From Rhizophagus irregularis (Eukaryota; Glomeromycota; Glomeromycetes; Glomerales; Glomeraceae): DNA of 64,000 nt. Shown here in pieces: positions 1 through 10,619 of the stretch; within the stretch, counting starts at the first letter, position 1, and each line of letters begins with the position of its first letter. The position numbers were made by a program, and so were the translations under genes. The notes beneath the pieces were generated by a model. It saw nothing but the letters and a program-made list of their open reading frames with translations, ran no database searches and was not told the origin of the DNA. The DNA is taken from positions 1,860,001-1,924,000 of the forward strand of contig NC_089457.1 of NCBI RefSeq assembly GCF_026210795.1, given 5' to 3'.

Positions 1-983
1 GACGGTATTAATTTATTGTTCGTTGTTTTAGAGTTAACAATTATTGGAGACCATGATAATGTAGGTGCTTTTGATACATCCAACTTATAAAGATCGTTTA
101 ACCCATTGTTATTTTCATCAATTCCACCAAATATATAGATAATACCTTTATTATTTTCAAATGATACCATAGAAGATAATGTTCGAGGTATTGGAGGTAC
201 TTCATTTATTATTGGCTGAATAAAAGTATTAGTGAAAATATCGAAAATATTACAATCATTAATAACTTTAGTATTTGCATCTATACCAAAGCAAGATATT
301 AAATAATTATTAACTAATATTGATGAATGCCCTGCAATTGGATGAGAAGGTTGGTTTATGAAATTCCAACTATTTGAATTAAGGTCTAAATAAAATAGAT
401 CTCCTAGAACTACTTCATCCTTGTTTCTGCCACCATATATAAAAATTTTATCATCATCAATTTTTGTAGTCGTATGATCATATCTTGATTGAGGAACTTC
501 ACCTTTAATAAATTGTGGAGAAGGAATAACATTCATTGTATTTACATCAATTTCTTGAATTGGGGTTGCAAACATTCTTTGTGGGGCTATTGCTTGAATA
601 CCGAACGTTATCAGAATTTTTGAGCCACGTATGGGCACAGCCCCGTGACCCAACACGGGCAATGTTACTTTCTGTTCGTTTACGTTCAACGAAGTAGAGT
701 TTAAGACAAGCGAATTTGACGGTAAAATCCCTTCGACTGACTCACTACCACCTATTAATATTATACGGTCGTCAATAACAGTGGTAGTCTGACCGAACCT
801 GACTTTAAGAACTTCAGATTCGTTATTATTTTCGGCTCGTTTAAACATTTTCGTTGAACGGGAAGGTTGGGAAGGATAGTGGATGAAGTTGGGTTCTCCC
901 AACCCTCCTTCCGCATAGAGGATAAGGAGAGCATGGTCAGCGGCAGGTTGGACCTCCGTACTAGTGTGTTGCGCGCTGAGCAT
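1..983 (-). CDS. Kelch-repeat (beta-propeller) protein, 3' end cut by window edge
   Basis: One open frame runs on the minus strand from about 1110 to the left edge. It reads as kelch blades: IILIGGSES near 750, KIFIYGGRNKDE near 450 and IIYIFGG near 130, each preceded by the H/Y-T-T type strand and followed by W residues in the usual spacing. Kelch propellers are protein-interaction folds; no catalytic domain is visible and the specific role is unknown. The ATG at 983 (MLSAQHTSTEV) is the first in-frame Met, but the frame is open about 125 bp further upstream, so an upstream exon or signal peptide may be missing. The 5' part (about 600-1060) is markedly more G+C-rich, with codons such as CCG, TCG and GTG, than the AT-rich 3' part. 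Family call is firm, gene start uncertain. Confidence 0.8.
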   Translation of the reverse strand, partial: MLSAQHTSTEVQPAADHALLILYAEGGLGEPNFIHYPSQPSRSTKMFKRAENNNESEVLKVRFGQTTTVIDDRIILIGGSESVEGILPSNSLVLNSTSLNVNEQKVTLPVLGHGAVPIRGSKILITFGIQAIAPQRMFATPIQEIDVNTMNVIPSPQFIKGEVPQSRYDHTTTKIDDDKIFIYGGRNKDEVVLGDLFYLDLNSNSWNFINQPSHPIAGHSSILVNNYLISCFGIDANTKVINDCNIFDIFTNTFIQPIINEVPPIPRTLSSMVSFENNKGIIYIFGGIDENNNGLNDLYKLDVSKAPTLSWSPIIVNSKTTNNKLIP

Positions 984-1110
984 TGCGGGAAGGAAAGGTA
1001 TGGTGTATTCACCGTAGCGGGTACGATTGGAGCATAGGTTGACCACGAAGGGTTCGTGGATGAAATTTAAACTTACTATAACAATATGATGATACCTACT
1101 TGTACTTCAA

Positions 1111-1914
1111 ATTCCATACTAATTAAGGTTCATGTACATTTTTGGAAATAAGTGTATTACAATACTTCGATTGGTACACGAAAAACTGCCTTTACCTAAT
1201 AAGTTCTTCAACACATTACGCATTAATAAAAAAAAAAAAGATAGACGTACACAAAATTATATTATATATTTTATATGTAAGGAGCTGCATGTTTGAAATC
1301 AAACAAACAAATAGATTTTTTTTAAAATTAGAACTTCTACAATTTTATTTAAAGATGTCTTTTTTTGGGAAATTTGCCAATTTTCTTTATAAAATATGAT
1401 GTCACAAAATAAATTAGAAAATATTGTCTTGTAAAATTTATTTATAATGGATGAATTGAGTTAAAAAATAACTTAATTTGTCTTAAAGTTTTTTGATCGC
1501 TTTGCTTTGCTCCACTTTTCGACATTGAAAGTTATTTACTTTGTTGTAACAATTCAAATATCCAAATAGTATTGTAGATACCAATTAGAAGAAAAAAATT
1601 TTTTTTTTTTTGTTCTTATCTTATTAGTTCGCATATAATAATTATAGCCTTATAATATTTCTAATTAATTAATTAATTTAAATTATAAATAAATAATTTA
1701 TTATCTCATAAATATTGCAGGGAAATTAGATTTAGAATATCTTAGAATATTGATGAAAATCACTATGAGGTGTTCTAAAATAAGATTAAAAACGGAAATA
1801 CCGAACCTAAATTTAACAAAAGGAAGACACGTGTTATGTCAAGGCACGTGACTACTGGTAGATTCTCTACATTGATAATCAATAATAAAATAATGTTCTA
1901 CATCGGTCTTTAAA
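1111..1914. other. Intergenic, AT-rich, between kelch gene and uL6m
   Basis: No convincing gene. An 85-codon open frame at 1142-1399 is K/F/I/Y-rich, resembles no family I know and looks like chance in AT-rich DNA. The right part (about 1800-1914) should hold the uL6m promoter and carries two CACGTG hexamers. Confidence 0.6.
1828..1850. promoter_or_regulatory. Paired CACGTG E-box motifs upstream of uL6m
   Basis: Two CACGTG palindromes lie at 1828-1833 and 1845-1850, about 65-85 bp before the uL6m start codon. In other fungi this hexamer is bound by bHLH factors of the Cbf1/Pho4/USF type; binding here is inference. Confidence 0.45.
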
Positions 1915-2712
1915 ATGTTAACTCTGAAAATTTCTTTAAATAATATAAAATCTACACTTATTACATGCGTCTCTTTATCAGTAAAAAATGACTATAGATA
2001 TAATTTTTTTCAATCTCAAATCCTTCCAAGGTTTCTGTCCACAACTCAATCACTTTCTTCGCAAATTGGACGTAAACCAATAACTTATCCATCTGAAGTT
2101 ACTATTACACATGATCCAACTCCAATTACTCAAACACAAATCCAAGCAGATCTTTTTTCTACAACATTAACAATATCAGGGCCTTTAGGTACTCATTCTA
2201 TGCCTATTAAACCTTATGTAAAACTTAATTTTAACGATTCGAAAAAAAATGATAAAAACACCAGTAAGGACAAATCTTCAGACGAAAGTGTGTTCGTAGA
2301 CGATAGCGATCAGGATAAAAAACTTAGCGTAGAAGTTAGGGATAAAACTATAAAACAGCAAAGACAAATGTGGGGAACAACAAGAGCATTAATTAATAAT
2401 TGTGTTATTGGTGTTAGTGAAGGTTATAGAGTGTTAGTGAGATTTTCTGGAGTAGGTTACAGGGCTAACATGGAAGATGATAAGCTTGTTCTTAGAATTG
2501 GATATGCTCATCCTGTCATAATGGATGTTCCTGATGACATTAAATGTATCACACCTAGTCCAACGAAGGTTATATTAAGTGGAACTGATAAGCAAAGAGT
2601 ATTTCAATTTGCTGCAAATATAAGAAAACACAAACCACCTGAGCCATATAATCAGAAGGGTATATTTGTCGGAGATGAAACAATCAAGAAAAAAGTAAGC
2701 AAGAAGAAATAA
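1915..2712 (+). CDS. MRPL6: Mitochondrial large-subunit ribosomal protein uL6m
   Basis: Single-exon gene of 265 residues. The first ~40 residues are basic, S/T-rich and nearly free of acidic residues, as in a mitochondrial targeting peptide (LKISLNNIKSTLITCVSLSVK). The body has the two L6 halves: an SGPLGTHSMPIKPYV segment near residue 80, then TTRALINNCVIGVSEGYR near 150-168 and the RFSGVGYRANMEDDKLVLRIGYAHPV core. The C-terminal signature KVILSGTDKQRVFQFAANIRK and the KPPEPYNQKGI tail are typical of L6 proteins that contact 23S-type rRNA near the factor-binding site. A charged insert (about residues 107-135, DSKKNDKNTSKDKSSDE) separates the halves and is longer than in bacterial L6. The ATG at 1915 is chosen because it supplies the targeting peptide. 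AATAAA-like sequence follows near 2780. Confidence 0.93.
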   Translation: MLTLKISLNNIKSTLITCVSLSVKNDYRYNFFQSQILPRFLSTTQSLSSQIGRKPITYPSEVTITHDPTPITQTQIQADLFSTTLTISGPLGTHSMPIKPYVKLNFNDSKKNDKNTSKDKSSDESVFVDDSDQDKKLSVEVRDKTIKQQRQMWGTTRALINNCVIGVSEGYRVLVRFSGVGYRANMEDDKLVLRIGYAHPVIMDVPDDIKCITPSPTKVILSGTDKQRVFQFAANIRKHKPPEPYNQKGIFVGDETIKKKVSKKK

Positions 2713-2929
2713 TCGCCAAAGCAGGATGAATTTTTTTCCCTCAAAAAGTATGTGATTTGCAATACTTTTTAATGTAATTTAATAAATTTTTTTTTAAAGT
2801 ACTCTTACAACGATGGCTTTAACTTTACAAGTATTATTTAGTTAATTTCCTTAAACAATATCTCACAGGCTTTAGACTGGAAGATAGTTAAAAAAAGCTT
2901 CAAATAAAATTTAACTTACTTCTCGCTTT

Positions 2930-3335
2930 AAAAAAACTATTTCTTCACCTTCTTCACCTAAAAATAGACCGATTGGATGATCATTAATCCTAAACAATAA
3001 ACAATTTGCTGTATTTCTGTTATAATCATTAAATCTGAACCTGCATCAATACTGGGCTGTCTGATATAATCTTCAAATGCGGTTATAAAATCCGAATCAG
3101 TTTCAGACTCTGTTCCAGATGAATCTAAATCAGACCAGCTGTTTTCCTCGAAATTCTTGATATGGATTTCTAGATCAAGTGAATCGAGCCGATCTACAGC
3201 TTTTTTACTAATATCATTACACCCTCCAAATCAAGAAATTTTAAATTGAGGCATGAGCGAGCCATTTCCTCAATAAGTGCATCAGTGAAGTTACAAAAGC
3301 TAAGGATAAGTATAATTTGATGCATCATTTTGAGA
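2930..3335 (-). pseudogene. Relic of a leucine-rich-repeat (F-box/LRR-type) gene
   Basis: On the minus strand, LSFCNFTDALIEEMARSC is followed by LNLKFLDLEG, a classic LRR repeat. After a one-base frame change at about 3226-3232 it continues as CNDISKKAVDRLDSLDLEIHIKNFEE and an acidic serine-rich stretch ending near 2930. C-N-x-I-S after an LxLxG repeat is the usual cysteine-containing LRR seen behind F-boxes. The frame change sits in a G run, consistent with loss of one G (or a sequencing error). No F-box or start is found upstream, where stops accumulate, so this is probably the 3' remnant of a gene. Confidence 0.7.
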
Positions 3336-5796
3336 CCATGGACCACTAAAAATCAAGATATATACTGAGGCCTGTTTAGCATCTCTGGAACATTCGCTAT
3401 TTTGCTGTCAATACGAAAGCCCCTTTAAAAAAATCACTCAAAGAACCTACACTACCCGCTTCTCGTCCCCGGCTGCTATTGATAAGACTATCAGAACAAC
3501 ACAAACTTCTACAGATTGGAAAATTATTAAAAATCTGATCAGTCACTCGATACGCTCATCTCGGGGCTACTGATCATTAATCGTGACCACGGTTAAATTA
3601 TTCCTCAAGAACTTCAAGAACTGATGTAACTAACAATATTTGTGCCTGATTGACAACTTGACAACCTGTCCGAATTTCATGTATCAATATAATCAATGAT
3701 GTTACGTTGTAATTTTTTTTTACTCTTTATTTTTTTTTACTCTTTTCAAAACGATTATCTACTACACTACATCTATTTTTAACAAAAAATTAAAATTAGA
3801 TAATTTATATAGAAGAAAAAAGTATTAAACTCACGCGCTTTTTTTACCAATTTGGTATCTTCTGCATGTCTAATATTACCACCCGAAATTGATATGGTGG
3901 TAAATCTCTTCAAGGTTACACAAATTTAAAATGAAGTTATACATAAGCGATGTGAATGCGATTCCTGAACTTGTCTCGACATTATTTACACATGTAACAT
4001 CCGCAGTGTATACTGCAAGTTTATTTTTCCGGAAAGTTCTAGCACATAATTAACGATTTGCGCGGGTAAATCTGATGATCAGATCTTCGTGATGCGGTCG
4101 GTCACTTATCTGTCTTCGCAAATATAAGCAAAAAAAATCAAGTGAAACTAAATTTTTTTTTGTTTACTATTAAGCAATTTGCAAAAAAAAAATCTTGTAT
4201 TATTTAGCTCGTGTAATCAAAAAATTTATTAGTTTACTCACATAGTCTTGTATATTTTGTGTGCGGATGTGATGTGAGGGTGCGAATAGAAATCTCCGAT
4301 AATAAAAATGCAATTATTGATATGCAAAAAATTTTTTTTTCTATATATATTTTTTTTTTATGCTTTATAATTTGTAATATTGGCAGGGCATTTTTACATC
4401 GGATCAATAAAAAAAAGTTATATCAACATTTCATCACTTTACTATTTTATTGCATTATACAGACATCTATGTGTATTACGAGAATTTTTTTTTAACAAGT
4501 GATCGGTGTTTCATTTCAGAACACGTGATTTTTTTCTTGATGCACTCCCAGTTTGGCAATAACTAGATTGTACATCCAATTATTTGATGCAAAAAATAAT
4601 AGAAAGAATTTTAGTTAATTAACCAATAGAATTTAAGCAAATCCTAAGGTAAGATTTCATATGAAAGTGAAATTTCTACCGGACATATCTTAATAGTAGA
4701 CGGGTCCTCTTTTACCAGCACAAATTATAATAAAAAATATTTATCAATACATAACACATAACAAAAATAGGCATATTTAAATTATTTGGTTATAATTATA
4801 TTTCAGTTATTTAACCATATGATCACAAATAATAAATAGGAAAAAGGTATGGAAAAGTGATTTCAAAGGTAAGGAATATAATAGGAAAAATAAGAAGATA
4901 TAAAAAATTATCACATTTAAGTTATTTAATTATTTATCGCTATTTTCAAAATAGTTGATGCTGTTATGTTTAAATGAAAAAAAATGAAAAACTGAAAACC
5001 AAATGAAAACTAGATAAATAATGGACAAATATTGGTATTCGAATATTTAATTATAAATAAATAGCATCAACTATTTTAAAAATGACTGTAATTAGATTAT
5101 TTAATCATATCCAAATTATTAACTTTAGATTATTTATTATATTTAAATTATTTAGTTATATTTAGTTTATCTAATTATATTTAGATTATTTGGATTATTT
5201 AGTTATATTTAGATTATTTTATATTAAATAACCTAATCTAAGCTAATTATAACTAAATAATATATTATATTATTTAGTTATAATAGGCTACCTAAAAGTA
5301 GTAAAAATTTTAAAATGCAAAGTTAAAGTTATGTTAAATCACATTTCTAAATAATTAGAATTTTTATAAAGCTAAAAGACTTTTTCAAAAAAGCAAAGCA
5401 TTTTTTTTTTTCAAACTTTTTGCAAAAAAGTAAGTATAATAATCTAAAAAGAATACTCTAGAATTATTATATTAAAAATTTAATTTTATTGTTAAAAATC
5501 TTCATTTTTTATTACACTTAATATTTTTATAGCAATTAATTAAAAACTTTTAGTTTTACAGCTATTTGCAAAAATAATGGACCATCCAATTTAAATCAGT
5601 ATAATTCTAGCTAAATTATAAATTTTAACCAGAATTATAATTTCCATTTAGAAAATTGATTGTTACATAAATTCCAAAAAGGAAATTTTCATTTTTTAGA
5701 AAAAGTAAAATTTGTGGAATGGCTATCACCAAAAAAGGATATGATCAGCATAGCCATTTTATAATTCTGGCCAAAATTATAATTTGGCCAGAATTA
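3336..5796. other. Intergenic DNA, increasingly AT-rich
   Basis: No gene found. It contains an inverted repeat (arms about 4940-4967 and 5056-5083, sharing ATAGTTGATGCT and its complement). A degenerate ATTATTTAGTTATATTTAG tandem array lies at about 5090-5290. A near-perfect 34-bp palindrome built on AATTCTGGCCAAA lies at 5763-5796. A 78-codon frame at 4259-4495 is low-complexity and not credible. Confidence 0.55.
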
Positions 5797-6710
5797 CAGA
5801 TGGTGGCCTAAATGATTCAGCCAATTAATTTTGCCAAAATTATACAGATCATTACATGTTAGCATAATATAAAAAATATTTAATTTTGTATTAATAATAG
5901 CAATAAATAAATTTCCATACTTCAATTCCTTTATAAAATTTCAGAATTTTTTTGGAAATATGGAACCATTTACTGCATAAATTTTTACAATTACACAATA
6001 ACAAAATTTATAAGATTAAAAATATTGTAATTCGGTCAATATCGATCAGATAATTATGAATTTACCACCATCTGAATCGTCTCAATAAGGCGAATCTAAT
6101 GAGCCAATAATTATTAAAATCCAATTATTAAAAACAAAAAATATTATAAAAAATTTCCAAATTTAATATTTAGACTTTTAAGGTGTAATTACATGCCAAA
6201 GATTGAATCCTACAAAGTACAAATACAAAATTTTTATAATTCTAATCCTCTTAATGAGACAAATATAATAAATCTAAAATTATGAAAATCCAATTATTGA
6301 ATGATTTTTAAATTTAAATTATATGAACTTACAAAGCTTTAAAAACTTGCATAATAATTACATTTGCATAGAACCTATAATTATAAAAAATATTGTTCTG
6401 TAAGACTTATACAATATTATACTTACTACTATCTTATTAAATTTTATGTTAAAGTACTTAGAAAGAACATTGAAATCATATGGAAAAATATTTTTCTAGA
6501 ATATTATAAAAAATTAATTAATAGCATACTATCTCAGTATTGATAAGCCATTATTGCAAATAGTGATAGAATTTATTATTAAATTTTTGTTTAAATTAAT
6601 AAATAAAAATGTAATAATTATATTTGGCTTAAAATTTTATCTTTAATATATAATATGTATGTAAATTTTTTTGCATTGAAAAGTGGCCAGATCATTTAGG
6701 CCACCATCTG
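5797..6710. mobile_element. Fold-back element flanked by TA, ~0.9 kb
   Basis: Terminal inverted repeats: left end CAGATGGTGGCCTAAATGAT at 5797, right end its complement ending at 6710. Both sides are flanked by TA, so a TA target duplication (Tc1/mariner-type insertion) is likely. No coding frame inside. Near 6070-6110 it carries a GAATCGTCTCAATAAGGCGA segment, with a diverged inverted partner near 6240-6290. These match the hairpin core of the larger fold-back elements at 52.5 and 60.1 kb. Confidence 0.7.
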
Positions 6711-6958
6711 TACTACTGATCAATAATAATCTTTGTATATGACAGTTGTATGACAGTATGACTGCATATGAATCTTTAGAGAAAAAATGAATTAAGTGGT
6801 TCATTATAAAAGTTTTGGATAATTCTATAAATGGTTAAAAAACTTTTTTTTTTCATGATGAAAAAGAATTCGATTGAAAAATTCTCTACTATTTTAAATA
6901 TACAGTTATTACAGTATGTTTGTATTGTGCTCATATTGCCACATATAGAGAATGTCTA

Positions 6959-7350
6959 AAGTAAGGGCAAATCACGTAACTCTGAAAAAAATTGTTTTTT
7001 ATAAATAAATCTTTTTACCATATATACAACCATTTTAAACATACATGCTAAATGTATTTTTGCCTGCTCTGCAAGTTTACTTAGAGCGCAGAGTAGGGTT
7101 TTGAATCATGTTTTTGATTTATTTGACTTTTTTCATTTTTGTTATCCATTTTTAGATATAATTGGCAAAGTTTTGTTCATTCATATGTAAAGTCAAAAAC
7201 AATATTCAAAATCCACTTTTTTTCCTTAAGTGAACTTGCAAAGCAGATTAAAATACACTTATTTTATGATTTTAAAGTTTATATTAATCTTTGCTTATAA
7301 AAAATTAATCTAATCAAAATTATAACGAATCACGTGATTTGCCTCTGCTT
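6959..7350. mobile_element. MITE-like inverted-repeat element
   Basis: Left end AAGTAAGGGCAAATCACGT and right end ACGTGATTTGCCTCTGCTT are imperfect complements, flanked by TA (6957-6958 and 7351-7352). Inner arms at about 7049-7112 and 7202-7265 are inverted copies of a ~65-bp module that includes AACTTGCAGAGCAGG. No coding capacity. The right arm contains TCACGTGA at 7330-7337. Confidence 0.6.
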
Positions 7351-7354
7351 TAGA

Positions 7355-7558
7355 TTTACCCCAAGATTTCTAAGTAAAATTCCACCCCCACGTGACCGGT
7401 GATGTTTAAGGGGAGTGAAAAAATTCTTTTCACCACTAAAAATTTTCTTAGTCCCCAGAATACTTATGAAAAAATGAAAACGGTGAGGTGTGACGCGGGG
7501 TGACATTTTATGCAGGTCACGTGGGGGCGAAAAATCTTGGGGCGACACTGGGGAAGAT
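7355..7558. mobile_element. G+C-richer palindromic element flanked by a 10-bp direct repeat
   Basis: Arms CCCCAAGATTT (7359) plus CCCCCACGTGACC (7385-7397) pair with GGTCACGTGGGGG (7516-7528) plus AATCTTGGGG (7533-7542). The direct repeat CTGCTTTAGA occurs at 7345-7354 and again at 7559-7568, as expected for a target-site duplication. A 9-11 bp duplication is typical of MULE-type insertion. Two open frames here overlap on opposite strands and are shadows of the palindrome. Confidence 0.5.
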
Positions 7559-7748
7559 CTGCTTTAGACGACCTCCACATATAGAATTACTATGTAGAGA
7601 TAATCGCAGCAAAAGCAATCCCTTTTTTTTTTGGTCAAAGTCGGAGATCGGTTGTGTAACCGATGGGTCAATTATGAGTCATCCAAAAAATTTTTTTTTT
7701 TGATTAAAAATTAACCTGACTGTATCAGTAACATAGCTTTTAATCACA

Positions 7749-9169
7749 ATGTCAAATCCACAGCAATTTCAATGCCGCATGTATGAGGAAAGGTTCCCTG
7801 AGAAAGAAGATCTGGTTATGGTCAATGTTCGCCAAATCGCAGAAATGGGAGCTTATGTCAAGCTGGTATTGTATTCGTATTCTTGTAATTTTTTGTATTA
7901 TTCTCAATTAATTAACTAATTTTTATTATTTAGCTAGAATACGATAATATTGAAGGTATGATACTATTATCCGAATTGTCTAGAAGGCGTATTCGTAGTA
8001 TTCAAAAACTTATTCGGGTTGGCAGAAATGAAGTTGTAGTAGTATTGAGGGTGGATAAAGATAAAGGTAAACTTATCCTAATCATTTAATTATATTTTAT
8101 TTATTAAACATCTTAATTAATAAATATCTCTTGATTAGGTTATATTGATTTATCTAAACGTCGAGTTTCTCCGGAAGATGTTGCCAAAGCTGAAGAGAAA
8201 TTTAACAAGTCTAAAGCAGTTTCGTATCGTTTTGTAATTTTCTTATTCTATTTTAAAGTAATTAACTAATCACCATTATTGACAGGTTCACAGTATAATG
8301 CGACATGTTGCCGAAAAGCAAAACCTTGTACTTGAAGATCTTTATCAAAAGATTGGATGGCCATTATACAAAAAATATGGTCATGCATACGAAGCATTCA
8401 AACTGGCAATCACGTAAGTTATTATATTGTTATTATAAGTACAATTGATTAGACTATATTATATTAATTTATTTTATTCGTTAAGAGAGCCTGAAAAAGT
8501 TTTTGAAGGTCTCGAGATAACTCCTGAAATCAGTGAAGAATTGTTAAATAATATAAAAAGGCGATTGACACCACAACCTATTAAAATTCGAGCTGGTTTG
8601 TATTTTTTTTTTTTTTAACGTATTCTTCTTATCAGTAGAGTCTCTAACAGTTTCTCTATGAACAGATATCGAAGTTACTTGCTTTGGTTATGATGGTATC
8701 GATGCTATTAAATCTGCACTTAAAGCTGGAGAAGCATGTGAAACAGGGGATATCCAAATTAAGGTAAAATTTCAAAGGTATCATCAATTATATCCTCTTA
8801 TTTATCTTAACTTTGCTTTCTAGGTTAAACTAGTAGCTCCTCCGCTGTATGTCATGATTACCAATGCACTTGATAAAAATATGGGAATTGAATTATTAGG
8901 AAAAGCAATTGAAACTGTTCGAGACGGTATTGAAAAATCTGGGGGCACATTAACAGTTAAAATGAAGGTTTATATTAAGATAACTTTTTTTTTTGTTTAT
9001 TATTGGTCTTAAAATTTAATAACTAATAATTATGATTATTAATAAGCCAAGAGCTGTTAGTGAAACAGATGATCTTGAACTTGCAGCGCTTATGGCACGT
9101 GTAGAGAAAGAGAATGCTGAAGTTTCTGGTGATGAAGATACTGATCCAGAAGCTGATGAAGTCGAATAA
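7749..9169 (+). CDS. SUI2: Translation initiation factor eIF2, alpha subunit
   Basis: Eight exons: 7749-7865, 7934-8066, 8139-8218, 8286-8413, 8486-8595, 8666-8763, 8824-8967, 9047-9169, giving 310 residues. eIF2-alpha is the regulatory subunit of the heterotrimer that brings Met-tRNAi to the 40S ribosome. An N-terminal S1/OB domain (about residues 20-95) contains [13 protein letters not shown]; Ser55 is the equivalent of the Ser51 phosphorylated by Gcn2-type kinases, so stress control should be intact. The helical domain follows ([10 protein letters not shown], about 115-185), then the C-terminal alpha/beta domain with [16 protein letters not shown] and an acidic tail ([14 protein letters not shown]). 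Introns are short and GT-AG. AATAAA lies at 9214-9219. Length and every block match the family. Confidence 0.97.
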
Positions 9170-10619
9170 TGAATATTATTCACTAATTCAACGAAAAATT
9201 TTGGAATCTTGAAAATAAAGTTAACTTTATTGAGTAAAAATTATATCATGTAAAGTGTTGTTCTCATAATTTTTACCGTAATTTATAATAATATTGCTCA
9301 GCGGTAACATTAGATTCAGTCTGTTGATTCTTTGTATTATCACAAAAAAAAAGTAGAATAAAATAATAAATCAAGAACAATCCATTATAAATAGATTGTG
9401 GTACGATCATATAAGATCTCACGTGACTTAATATACTTATTTGTCACATGCCGTTCGTTACACAGTCGCAATCACGTGTTAGTGCATAATGCCATAATGA
9501 TAATGATGTTCAAAAGGATCACAATATCACATAAAGTTCAAATATTTCTAATTTAACAAGTCTAGAAATTAACGATGATGTTAATTATAAAAGAAGATAT
9601 GTGAAACAACCGCTCTTTCCATATGAATGAAGGTAAATTGTCCACACTAAGCACAGATCATAATCCTTCAACATGTTACGACAACAATTACAACAAACGG
9701 GCTATAAGTTTTTATTCTCATAAAATTTTTATTTTACAAAAACTATAGATACCTATTTGTTCTTTTCATTGTTACATTAATATTTTTTATAATTATATTG
9801 GGAAATTACAAATCTAAATTGTTAATTATAAACAATAAAGTAATGAAAAAGAAAAGCTTTCGTTGAAATTGCAAATTTTTTTATATATTTACGTGTAATA
9901 TAAGCTCTATGTGGATGAAACCTTGTTGCGTGATTGCGTGGATACAGAATAAACTATATTAGGAACAGTAAGATAGATCGAATCTACGTCGAAGTTTTAC
10001 CAGTTATGCACATGGCCAGCTAATATGTATGATCAGCTCTTTCCTTTGGAAATACTCACTCTTGTTGGAAATGTAAAGTTATAAATTTCAATCAATCAGA
10101 GTTCCATCTGTTTATATCATACACTATAATTTTCATTGTCTATGTTGCTTATCTTTTTTAGCGTTCTATTAACCTTAAGTTTATCGGAAAAAATTAAACT
10201 TTAATTTAATGAAAAAGTTAATGTACATGTGACGTCACAAGCATACACTAAACAGTATGTAGTACAAGATTATGCACATCTTGTGACACGTTATAATCGT
10301 TCTTTTCCAACTTTTTTCTTTTCAGGTCCCAAAGCTATCGAAATTTCTACTCGAATAATTTAATTAGAAAAATCATGGATTATGGTATTATATGGATTTA
10401 TTTTTAAGAACAATGTCTGTAAAAGGAAGGATGATAAATTACGCCAAGAGAATTGATTTTGAATATGGTTAACTCGATTAACTCAATATTGAGGTAAAAA
10501 ATAATATTCTGGATTAGTTAGCTGTACTGTCAAGCGACCAAGGTATATCAGTTTATTAACTCTTTTTTATGACACATTCTTAGTGTTCGTTACTACTATA
10601 GCACGGATTTTTTCCCTCC
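9170..10619. other. Intergenic, no complete gene
   Basis: Two CACGTG sites (9420-9425, 9473-9478) lie just past the eIF2-alpha 3' end. A short frame MYDQLFPLEILTLVGN near 10027, followed by GTAAAG and an AG acceptor near 10160, looks like a first exon of an F-box-like or other small gene. It stops soon after the putative splice, so I treat it as a fragment at best. Confidence 0.4.

Noticed and set aside
1142-1399. 85-codon open frame
   Set aside because: K/I/F/Y-rich translation of AT-rich DNA, no family resemblance and no support from neighbouring exons.
7330-7703. Overlapping open frames on both strands before eIF2-alpha
   Set aside because: They arise from the two arms of a palindromic element and have no recognisable domains.
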